Below, piece after piece: positions 25,236 to 35,200 of a DNA stretch of 64,000 bases. The DNA is from Oxytricha trifallax (taxonomy: Eukaryota; Ciliophora; Spirotrichea; Sporadotrichida; Oxytrichidae), in contig ARYC01000423.1 in assembly GCA_000711775.1 (NCBI GenBank), positions 88,892 through 152,891 on the forward strand, in the 5' to 3' direction. Numbering within the stretch: the stretch's first letter is position 1; every line of letters begins with the position of its first letter. The translations under genes were made by a program, and so were the position numbers. Under the pieces are notes generated by a model that was not told the DNA's origin, searched no databases, and saw nothing but the letters and a program-made list of their open reading frames with translations.

Positions 25236-25640
25236 CTTATCTAATTAATTGCTTTAATAATTAAATATACCACTTTTCACAATGTACCGATTAAAAAAAC
25301 AAAAACTTTTCAATGTCCAAATGGTACATTGGTACATTAAAACTAGATCAGTACGCCCTAATATATTGTACCGTTTTAGATTGGTACATTAAGAAGCTCC
25401 CATGTTTGTAGGGCACCGATGCGAGGAATTCGTGAGCCAATGTACCAATGGTACAAAAAAAACTTTCCACTTTTTTAGATTAGATCACTAAACTTTTAAA
25501 TTTAAACTGCTACTAAGTAGATCAAACATAAATCAAATTACAATTAAAAGCTTCGCAAATTAGTGGCTGTTACACCTACAGTTAAATTGATTTAGATTTA
25601 TAAATTTGAATTTTCCCAAATCAATTATATTTTAACAATA
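25236..25640 (-). repeat. Right TIR with CCAATGTACC-type iterons
   Basis: Inverted copy of 23371-23782. TACATTGGTACATT lies at about 25323-25336 and CCAATGTACCAATGGTAC at about 25438-25455. Confidence 0.88.
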
Positions 25641-25649
25641 GTTAGTACA

Positions 25650-26285
25650 ACTTAATATAAAAATTATAAATTAAAAGCTAATTAAATTTAACCAAATTTG
25701 ATTTCTTTATAAAAGATTAACTTTAGATTAAAATTTAAATAAAACCAATTTATTGAAGTTAAATTATAAAATTCCTTTTTTTTCAATATTAAGTTTGACT
25801 TAAAAATTAAAATTAATTTTGCACTTTAAGAACTAAAATAAAAGGCCTTTAGGCCCTAAATGTTCTAAATTTATTATAAATAATATAATTCCTTTCAACT
25901 ATGGTTTATTCATTGCGAAATATTCTTTAAAATTCTAAATGTAAATTAGTCAAGATTTAATGTACGATTGTTTTAGCATTACTAAACAGTGGACCAGCTA
26001 ATAATAAATACAAATAACATAAAGTCTAAATTTAACATAAAAAAATCAGAACATCTAAATCTTAAAAGATTAAATATGACCTTATAAGCCCTGCCAAAAA
26101 TTTAAAATATAAGTATATTAATAATTTTAGTAATTTAATAGTTTTAAGATAGATTTGCTCTTACAGTCAATTAATAATTATATAGATTTAAATTTTATAT
26201 ATTTTACTCCTTATTCAAATCTTTTGCTTTATTTTTCAATTTATACTTTTAATTTTATTCCTATTTTATCTAATGGGGTATAGTA
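25650..26285. other. AT-rich interior of the 10-kb element
   Basis: No supportable gene. AT-rich sequence between the nested element and the right inverted arm. Confidence 0.4.
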
Positions 26286-26289
26286 TGAT

Positions 26290-27435
26290 ATCTAATTTGT
26301 TCTATACTTACTCTTATTTATAATAATGTGGGTTGATTGTTAAACTTGACATAGAAGTGGATGAAGAAGCTGTCTTAATTTATCTTATGCATTTAATTAA
26401 ATAACTTAAAGAGGTTTAATGTTTGAGTTTCTAGTGGCTGCATCATTAAAACTAAATGGAGCAGCTTCATCAGCTTTAACCCTACTCTTTCGTGGTTTAA
26501 CATATCCGAATTTCTATCTCTCTTTCTCAATTAGCTTCCTGCTTTATTGAAAATGCCATTATTTAGCCTGGTTAATGTAATCTTAGCTAATAACCTTTAA
26601 TGTACTACAGAAAATGGTAGTTAAAAGTGGACTTAAGAAATTAGTAAGCCTTGTAATTAATAATCAATTCAAGCAACTACTTGGGGCTTATTATAAGGCA
26701 ATAGTCTATTCTTGTTTTATTTATAAATATAAATCCGGCTCATTCCATTCATATTCATCCAGAAATGTGTCGTATTTTCATAGTTTTGATTAGCTCGAGA
26801 CTCTCTATATTTCAAAAATGAGGAATTGTGCCGAAACTGAGGTTTGTCAATTGGAAAACAGTCTCACACATGTATGTCAAAATATCTTCATGATATATTC
26901 TTTGATAAATTAGCTACTAGTTAAATGAGTTTTTGAAGGACTTCTTCTCTTACTTGAGTATTTTAAATGATATCAGATTAGGAGTAACTTCAAGCAAATA
27001 TGAATCGAGGAACTGCAAATGCCAATGTTGTTATGAGCTGTGAACAGGTAAGATTAACATAATTTCTAGTAACTCGAGATAAAACTTTTCCATTTTTAGT
27101 AACTCTATCTCTGGAAGGAAGATATTCTGAAGATATTTCGAATATTGGAAAATTAAGAAGAGATTTTTAAGTTAAAGGGCAGAAACATTGTACAATCCGC
27201 TATAAAACAATTAAATTAAAAAAATGATTAAAATAAGATAATTAAATTGTCTCAATGTTTTATATTCTTAATCAAATTCAAATTTATATTTAGATTTGTA
27301 TTAAATATAAGGCAGTTAACTAAATTTTGACAAATTTAAATCTAAGAACTTATATAATTAGAGGCAGATACTTATTTGAATAATTAGTTTTTGTGAATTT
27401 TATTTTTAGAATTTCTCCTATTCGATTGTACCGAT
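26290..27435 (-). repeat. Right inverted arm of the 10-kb element
   Basis: Inverted copy of 17190-18260, ending near the GATTGTACCGATTG block at about 27424-27437, which pairs with CAAGTACAATC near 17193-17203. Confidence 0.75.
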
Positions 27436-27539
27436 TGTTAGTATCTCTAATTTAAAAAAGTTTAAAATAAATTATTGGAGTTTGAGTTAATTTCTCAAAA
27501 GATATAAAAATAGCTTTAATCTTTGTAATATCCGGTAAA

Positions 27540-28260
27540 ATATTTTAATTCTAGTTTTTTTAGACCTCACAAAACACAAATATCTAGTTAAAAATAATTT
27601 ATCTTACAAAAGCATAAAGATATATGAAAAAAAGAAACTTCCTTATACCATCCTTAAACATATATTTTGGGTTTTTAATTGTCTTAAGGGATGGTCACGG
27701 AAATTAATGAGGTCAGCAAGAATTCAGCAATTCCACTAAATTTGCTCTGGAACAACAGATATATAGTGATTTTCAAAAGCTAGTAGGGAGATCGATTTTT
27801 TGTCCATTTATGGACTTTTCAAAATTTGTCCAAGGCAGAACTTTTGCCCGGTAACATGCAGTATCAAACTTATGCTTCCTTAAAACGCCCGAAAATATTG
27901 ATTCTGGTTATTTAGACCTCAATGACCACGATTTAAACAATCAAAAATTGCTTTATCAACAAAATGCGCAAAGTTATAAGTAAAATAAGCAATTTTCAGC
28001 AATTTCATTAAAGCTTCATTTTTGGGGTTTTAAGGGACTCGCAATGGAGCACTAAATTTATGAGGTGAATATGAATCAATTAATCAACAAATCTTGAGAT
28101 CTTAGACAATAAAATATAATCAATTACGATGAACTTCTCGTATACTAATTTGCGAACCACTAAAAAATTTTGATTCTGTCTTCGATTTATTTATGAAACC
28201 CATGATAATAATGCTAAGTAGCATTGTTAGTGATGAAAGAGGGTAATATTCCCCTACGAG
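27540..28260 (+). repeat. Two tandem ~360-bp copies of repeat Y
   Basis: Units at about 27540-27900 and 27900-28260 share TTTAGACCTC, a purine-rich middle, TTTTGGGGTTTTAAGGG-like and GGAAATTAATGAGGT landmarks, and both resemble 16670-17050. They lie directly outside the right arm of the 10-kb element. Confidence 0.6.
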
Positions 28261-28534
28261 GACAATAAGCTTACAAAAAATTATTTTTTTTTAGTATCAT
28301 CAAATAATCTCGGACTTTTTTCGTGGTCATTACGCATTCAGATAATTATTTTAATAGCGTATTCGTGATCAGCGTCCCGTAACTATAATAAATTTTTTAA
28401 TCCTTATTTAAAAAAATATTTATAATTGACAGTCAAAATTTACCTTTGAAAAATGATTATCATTTTTCTCATCTTGGCGAGTTAATAATTTAGGATCTAG
28501 AAGTGTTGACTTTAAATAGTTATTAGATATGAAG

Positions 28535-28700
28535 GTTAGTAGATGTTGGCATCTATTCTTTTATTCCAATTATAGTATTGCATAAATGACATGTAATTTT
28601 TTAAATATCAGGAAAACTCAAAGTCACCAACACATTACCTTAACTCCTCAATTTTCGATTCCATGTAATCTTTTCGATAAAAGTTAACCATTCAAAGGTT
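28535..28700 (+). repeat. Dispersed repeat X (copy 2)
   Basis: Direct-orientation relative of 16030-16260. Note that the X-Y order on the left side of the 10-kb element becomes Y-Y-X on the right side. Confidence 0.6.
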
Positions 28701-29664
28701 GGTAACTATTATTTTAGTTTGGTCAAAATCATCACTTTTGGTCAAATTAACAAATCTTATATTGTCATGCCTTTAATTTATTTTAGGCTTCCATAACTCT
28801 ATAAACTTTATGATAGGATTTTTTATATTCCATTTTATACTATTATATAATCTAATAGCTCAATCTCTTCATAATTTTTATTTGGTATTTAATGATACCA
28901 CCTAATAATCATGATTGATGGAAGACAAGGTTATTGAATTAATTTCAATCATTTGACAAAGCAATCAAATTTCTTTTTTGCAATAATGATATTTTGATGT
29001 TGAGTATTTTTTAATGTCTCGATCTGCATTGATTTTAAAATTTTATTTAGTATTAATAATCTGCATTATTTAAGATTAATTTAACTTAAAAAAATTATAA
29101 GTTGTACATTTGACTTATCGTATATACATTTTATAATTTTTTTATATGGTTACATTAGTTTTTTTATTATTTATCAAATTTACTAAATATAATAATTAAT
29201 AGATATTATATATTTAAAGTAAATTTATTTATTCCACATAATATAAAACCCCAAGAGTAAAATTTTAAGCAATTTGGGTAAATAATTTATAAATAAAATT
29301 AGAGATATTATAATTAATAAGTTTTAAATAAGTAGTCTACAAACGATTTGCTTCAATAATAATTTGAATTTACGTATATATAATTTTTTAATTTGATTTA
29401 GGTAAGAATAAACAGTGAAACCCCATTAGGAGAAATGCAAAAGTGAGAGATAAAAAATAAAAAAGATTAAGTTTCCAATTAGAGCTGGGATTATAAGAGA
29501 AAAACTAGAAGAACACAATAATACCTCTGGAACTTTTAAAGTAATTCCTGCAGAAAGTGAATCAAGTAGCTAAGAACTACCACTGAAAGTTTAAATTGAG
29601 AATGTTCCAGTAGGAGTTGTGCTGATTGGATTTGTTAGCACGCATGCTTTGAGAATTTCAAAAG

Positions 29665-30000
29665 ATGCCAGCTGGTAGAATTGCACTCAGTATTATTCTT
29701 ATAGTCCTGGCACTTGATGTACAAGCCTAGATTTTACCGTTATTGGAAATGACTTATAGAGAGGAAATAATGTTATCATTGAGTTGACATTTCATGCAAA
29801 AGTGCAAGTATTGAATCCTGAATTGATTGAAGCCTCAGCAGTGATTTAAAATGAGCCTTCACTTGGTGCTTAAGTAATTATAGTAGCGAAGATGATAAGT
29901 TTAGAATTTGTACATTCAATGGTTGAGGGTTCTGATTGCACTCCTAAGAAAATAGGGTTTATTGTTATGATTGGGCTTAAATTAATCTATTAAAAATTTT
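29665..30000 (+). pseudogene. Decayed secreted-protein gene
   Basis: From ATG 29665 the plus strand encodes a clear signal-peptide-like start (MPAGRIALSIILIVLALDV, then QAQ). After a frame change near 29740 a long open stretch follows with NNVIIELTFHAKVQVL and EPSLGAQVIIVAKM, a hydrophobic beta-strand-like pattern. A similar protein-like stretch (VEARAYLPFTVTLQ) occurs near 35890, outside this element, suggesting a small family. Function unknown; secretion or surface location is inferred from the amino end only. Confidence 0.4.
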
Positions 30001-30059
30001 AATACTAAAAGCTTGAATAACTTACAAAATCAGTATTGCAGACAAATTAGTGGGTGAAT

Positions 30060-30664
30060 ATGACAATGAGACACTGCTAGTATAATCATTCGAGAGCCCT
30101 TGAAACGACGCATCTTCCTCTAGTCTGCGATACAGACAAGTATTCTCCAGGCCAAGATAAACGTGAAATACAAATACTCATGGAGTGGCAGTTGATAAGA
30201 GTATTGGTGATTCGTGGGTTCTTGAAAGGAGGTGGCCAAAATCAGATTGGAACTTAAATATTCAGACCTCCCACAGCCTTTGGTGCCTAAAGCTATCTTC
30301 TAAAGAGCATGTGGACGCACATTTAAGCCATCTATTGCCCTGATTTGATAATGGCATTTGATGACATCGATTTCCTCTGGTATCGATAGGATTACTCCTG
30401 GCGGATTCCTTATAGCTCTAAAACTAATCTCTGGTAATCAAAGTACCACTATTATAGCTGGTAAAGCTAGTCATCCTGAATCGCAGTTGTAGAAGGTCTT
30501 TCCTGGCACCCCCACAGATTTTCATTGATGTTAGTACCATGATGCAGTAGTATATCAACTTTTTGGACCTCTAGACCAAGCTCACGAGCAGAAAATAATG
30601 TAAAACACGCTATCTTCAAAACTAAATGTCTCAAAAATGCGAGTGTGGTTGTATGTCGTATCAT
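30060..30664 (-). pseudogene. Decayed gene, unknown function
   Basis: ATG at 30664 opens a frame with a basic-hydrophobic start and the segment LEVQKVDILLHHGTNINENL. After a frameshift near 30475 a second frame contains FRAIRNPPGVILSIPEEID and an RAIDGLNVRPHAL segment before decaying near 30100. Codon use and periodicity look protein-like. I do not recognise a domain. It faces the plus-strand gene at 29665. Confidence 0.35.
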
Positions 30665-30797
30665 TTATGAAGTTGACATTCAGTCAAAATAGTAAAAAAA
30701 TAGTAAATATATAAATTCTTAAAATACAATAATATTATAAATAAATCATTCTTCAATAATTATTATAATTATTTTTAATAATTCACGATTGATTTAT

Positions 30798-30877
30798 ATT
30801 AATTTATATATAAAATGGGCGCAAGTGATAAATATTATATTTTTACTACTTGCGCCCATTTCTATAATATTAATAAT
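30798..30877. repeat. Palindrome with 14-bp AAATGGGCGCAAGT stem
   Basis: AAATGGGCGCAAGT at 30813-30826 and its exact complement at 30848-30861 enclose a 21-nt AT loop, and pairing continues imperfectly outward to about 30798 and 30877. The GC-rich stem stands out in DNA that is otherwise almost pure A and T, which suggests a structured or protein-bound site, or a tiny foldback element. Confidence 0.8.
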
Positions 30878-31435
30878 ATATAATTCTAATTTTAATTTCT
30901 ATTTTTAAAATTTTTTTATATTTATCATATTACTTTTCTGTCATTATTAAATGTAGTTTATTTACTCTTTATATTTTAGAAAAATTAATTATTTTATACA
31001 TTTAATTTTTTTTTATTTTAAAGGTTTGTTACTTTTTTAGTTAAAAAATTTTATATTATTCATGTTTTTACTTATAAATAAATTAAACTTAATATATATT
31101 AAAAACAAACTTCATTTTAATAATCGAAAATAAACAAACATATTTAAATATATAAATAAAAAATTTCAAAATTAATAAATAGCTCAAATCTCAAAAGTAT
31201 AGAAATTTTTTCAAATAATTTCATAATAATATATTATTTTATTTCAAATCTAGAATTTTTCTAATAAGTATAATAAAAAATGTTTTAAGTAAGTATAATA
31301 TATTGTTCTGTATATTTAAGAAATTTTATATTGACAATTTTTTTTCTATTTTGACTGATTAGTAGCTAAAGCGACTGAGTCATTTGAAACTAAGACATTA
31401 AAATTTACTGAATTAGCGAGGTTAATTGTACTTTT

Positions 31436-32169
31436 TCAAAATTTCTCAATGATATCAAGGATTTTAACGTAGCTGCCAGTATAAGCTGCAATTGTAGAAT
31501 CAAAAACAACGCTAACAACATAGCTCACTCTATCCTTCTCTTCGTCAGTGCAACCGTAAGTTCTTTTTGTGCAAAGAGCTATGCATGTGTGCATTGTTAC
31601 TAGGAATTTTTCTCAGCATACTGGTTCAACACCATCATTTCTAGCTTTACAAGGAGTGTAGCCCAAAGAAGCTTGCTTTTCTTCATCAGCTGAACAGCCA
31701 ATTGGTTCTCCCACTCCTCTTCCCTAAGCCAGTTTCTATCATGAGACGCCATCGTCAACTTACCCATAAGAGCAGTCAGGGAAGCTTCACAGCAAGCAGT
31801 GTTATGGAAACTTTCTCTACATATGGGGTACCAGAGCAATCCCCATTCTTCACAACCAGTGTCCTTGTTGTCATTATCGCAAGATGATCTCGATGTAAAG
31901 CCAACTCCTCCACCGTAGGATGATGGCTTCTAGCAATCGACTCCAGTATCCGTAAATCCAGATGGACAGTATTATCAGCAAACTGACACTATACAATAGT
32001 AGCCTTCCTTGCATAATGAGTAGCCTAATAGACCGTAATTCATCAAAGCCAGGTTTGCATGAGTGAATGACTCTCACTACTCCTCTTCCGTTTTGATCTT
32101 CCCAGTAATTATCATGGCACAAGCAAAGTTGATCATGCCTACTAAGGATAGAATTATTCCTCTGCTCAT
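31436..32169 (-). pseudogene. Cysteine-rich secreted/surface protein, decayed
   Basis: ATG at 32169 begins a signal-peptide-like start (MSRGIILSLVGMINFACA). The following frames carry regularly spaced cysteines: GYSLCKEGYYCIVSVC, then QYCPSGFTDTGVDCQKPSSYG, then TGCEEWGLLWYPICRESFH and a carboxy part with TYGCTDEEKDRVSY ending at TGA 31436-31438. This matches the layout of a Cys-rich repeat family common in ciliates (C-x2-YCPxGFTDTGVDC). It has at least three frameshifts. In-frame TGAs fall after SVC and after EPVC, places where family members, as I recall them, have tryptophan, so TGG-to-TGA decay is likely. Probably a dead copy. Confidence 0.6.
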
Positions 32170-32244
32170 TTTTTCTAAATATTATTATTATTATTAAAAT
32201 TATAGCAAATCCTTCTCTAAATTTTACTCTTGGGGTTTTATTTA

Positions 32245-35200
32245 TATATACTTAACAATTTCATCATGTATTTAATTTTAATTATTTTTTAAACTATAGT
32301 TTAATAAAAATGTTAAATAGTAGCTTCTAAATTTTAAGTAACAATAAATTTTAAATTATATAAATAATTTAATTCTGAGTTTAGTGAATATATTTAAATT
32401 AAATCCCTATATAACTAAATGTTATTTAAAAATTCAATATTTTATCTGATTAACTTATCTATTATTTTAAGTAATAATAATAATAATTAACTCAGATCAC
32501 CTACGAGGAAAAATGAGTTAAGATTCTAGTTTTTTTAGTTCAAGTACAGTGTTGACATTAATTACCACAAATATCCCATTTTGCAGTGAAATAATATTCA
32601 TAAGTTTACTTTGTATAATACAAGATAAATTCACATATTTTTAGTAAAATGGTATTTAAGTTTCCTTTTAATTCTTCAAATTTTGAATCTAACATTTGTA
32701 CTCTTACAGTTGCTAGATCAGCAATTACCTATAATACCTTTATAGTATTTCTTTGTTATTTTTTTATATCAGTAACTTTTTAATTTAATATTATTTAAAA
32801 AAAAATGATATGTTGTTTATAATTATGATCACTGGAAATTATGATTGTAGATTTATATTTTAAAAAATATAGCATGAGGTATTATTTTTTTTTATAAGAT
32901 TGGGAGTTTAAAGAAGCAATTAAGTATATAAAATTTTCCACTTAGAGCTACCATGAAGAATATTCATATATTTAAAAGGAATAGTTGTTATTAGTGAGTC
33001 AAAAACATAAATAAAATAGGAATTGCTCAGTTAAATTATTTTATAGTACCACCCATTGTTATTTTTAATTTAATTTTAAACATTTTTAAATTAAATTCAA
33101 TTTTTAAAACTTGTGGGGAAAGTATAAAACAATTAAGAATAATTATTAATTTAAAATTATGATGTATAAATAATTAATGCTCTTTTGAAGAAAAGAGTAA
33201 AAAGTAAAAAGAAGAGTTGTTAAAAATGAGGAATAATTTAACATTCATTTTTTGAAATCGCTTATTTATTACACATGTAATCAGTAAAATAGTGGTAATA
33301 TCAGAATATTAATTTAATTTAATTACATCTATAGCTATAATATTTTGTTTTTTTCCATAATTGTAATTGAAAATTGAACTCCAACAAACTAAAAGCTATA
33401 AACAACAGAATTCTTAAAGTATCAAGATGTTAAAATCCTCTATAATTTACTATAATTTAAGTTATCTATATATTAAATCGTCCTTACACTTTTAATGAAG
33501 AATATTTAGAAGATTTTAACTGAATTAAAACAGAGTTTTACTTTTTAAAATAATAAAAACATGTTATTTTTAATTGAAAATTGTATCATATTTAAACTCA
33601 AATTATATTTAATTAACATCTTGAATGTTCAATTTCAAAGAAATGATTAAGTAATGATGGGAAAGTAATGCAAGTTATAATAAAAATACACGATATTAGT
33701 TTATTCATTATTAAAATATATTTATTGATAACTAAAGAGGCAACAAATGAATGAGAATATATAATAATACATATGTTTCTAATTGTGGTATCAAATATTG
33801 TAATAAATACTTAACTAGATTGTTAATAATTTTATATAAAGCAAATATAAAATTGGCTCTTCTTTTTATTAATTAGTTTATGACAGCAATCTCGGGAATA
33901 ATCAAAAATATATATTTATTTTATTAATAATTTGAAATATTTTCCTTAATTTAAATTACAATTAACAAAAAAATGTAGAAATATTGTTGTTCTGGATTCA
34001 AAATCTTCTTAAGATTTCAAAAAATTATAATAAATTGCCTATAAATGTATATAAATAACCACACCAATAATTTGATTGTCCATTTAATTAATATTTAAAG
34101 ATTTCAATACATATTTCTGTATTAAAATAAATAATTATTTGAAGATCATAATGAGATGCAGGAATGTTGCATCAAACACCTATTATTGCCATGAAAATAT
34201 GGTCTGATTATAGGTTTATATTTAAAGTATAAAAGATAAAAACAGTGGAATTATTGAAAGAATTATAAAATGACAATTAGTAGAAGCAAAAGAAAAAGTT
34301 AGTAATGATGATGAAAGTACAGATGTAGAAGAAAATGAATCAAATCAATAAAAAAGATTCTAATTTGTGATTGGATAATGTAGTTAATTAATATAAAGAA
34401 CGTAATTGAGCTTACTTGTAAATATCAAAATATTAATTTATTAGATATTATTATATAGCTCTCTAACTATTTAATTATTGTCATACCGAATTTTTAAATA
34501 AAATAAGAAATCAAAATTTTAATATATCATCTATTCAAAATGTTAACATCTTTTCAACATATTCACACTTCAATAGCCTTATTAAAATGCAATTAGTATG
34601 CCTTGCCTACATTTCACCTCCTTTAATTTTAATTTAATTATTATTAATAAATTTTCTTTTAACTTCATGAAACTATTTAATTCTATATATCAAAGTCACT
34701 TCATGTATTTCAGTCTAATAATTTGTTAATAATGCCATAAGAGTCAACAGCCAGGCAGAATTCGTTATATCAAGATCTTGTTATCCACAGACACCGATTT
34801 GAGGATACATTGCATGATCTGAAGAAATTAGAGCCCTGACACACTTAAACAAGCACTTAATGTTAAACTTGAATGGCAGTAAATCAATGATTGATTCAAA
34901 GATAGTTTCAATGTGAAGTTAAGACCTGATAGTTGTCTGTTAATTGTCAATGAGATCATATTGAATTTTATAAACTACCTGGCATTGGCTGATCGGAGGG
35001 GAATATCTACTTGAGGGGAGGCGTGAAGCAATATACAAAATTACAGGTCAATTTGAAGATTTACTAACTAGAGATAATACCTTTTTCAAAATAAAAACAT
35101 ATAATATATCATTTTTATTTAAAGAACATTCATATTAAATAGAAAAAAAGCATTTATATAATTAATTAATTAAATAAATTATAAAGTCTAAGCATAATTA

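Larger units (their letters stand above)
23371..25640. mobile_element. 2.3-kb TIR element with an intact SF3 helicase gene
   Basis: TIRs of about 400 bp (23371-23782 and 25236-25640) are nearly identical, which suggests a recent copy or ongoing arm correction. Each contains several GGTACATTGG/CCAATGTACC-type units, a possible iteron set different from that of the element at 10160-12070. The single minus-strand gene (23785-25137) is intact. The element is nested in the 10-kb inverted-repeat element. No target-site duplication is evident. The coding part is more GC-rich than its surroundings. Confidence 0.88.
17190..27435. mobile_element. ~10-kb element with ~1.1-kb inverted arms
   Basis: The left arm (17190-18260) is an inverted, diverged copy of the right arm (26290-27435). 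Matching landmarks include the ACTGCCTTATATTTAA block (17310 and 27300), the TTAGCTCGAGACTCTC block (17765 and 26795) and the AAGACAGCTTCTTCATCC block (18180 and 26370). Inside are a long AT-rich minus-strand coding region (about 19240-22500), a 250-bp foldback (21089-21338) and a nested SF3-helicase element (23371-25640). Long arms plus a multi-kilobase coding interior recall large ciliate germline elements (Tlr/Maverick-like), but I found no integrase or polymerase motif, so the class is open. Confidence 0.7.
29244..32241. mobile_element. 3-kb segment bounded by a 24-bp inverted repeat
   Basis: ATAAAACCCCAAGAGTAAAATT at 29244 is repeated in complement, ending at 32241, with one mismatch over 24 bp. 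The inside carries three decayed genes for secreted-type proteins and a perfect-stem palindrome. The AAAACCCC within the terminal repeat echoes the C4A4 telomere unit but occurs only once per end. No transposase is visible, so it could be a non-autonomous element or an eliminated segment with paired ends. Confidence 0.55.

Noticed and set aside
30467-30664. Possible link of the minus-strand ORF to a named enzyme family
   Set aside because: Only a short protein-like stretch survives; no motif supports a name.
29244-32241. Interpretation as a TBE because of AAAACCCC in the ends
   Set aside because: Only one C4A4 unit, not at the extreme end, no 5'-ANT-3' flank and no TBE transposase.
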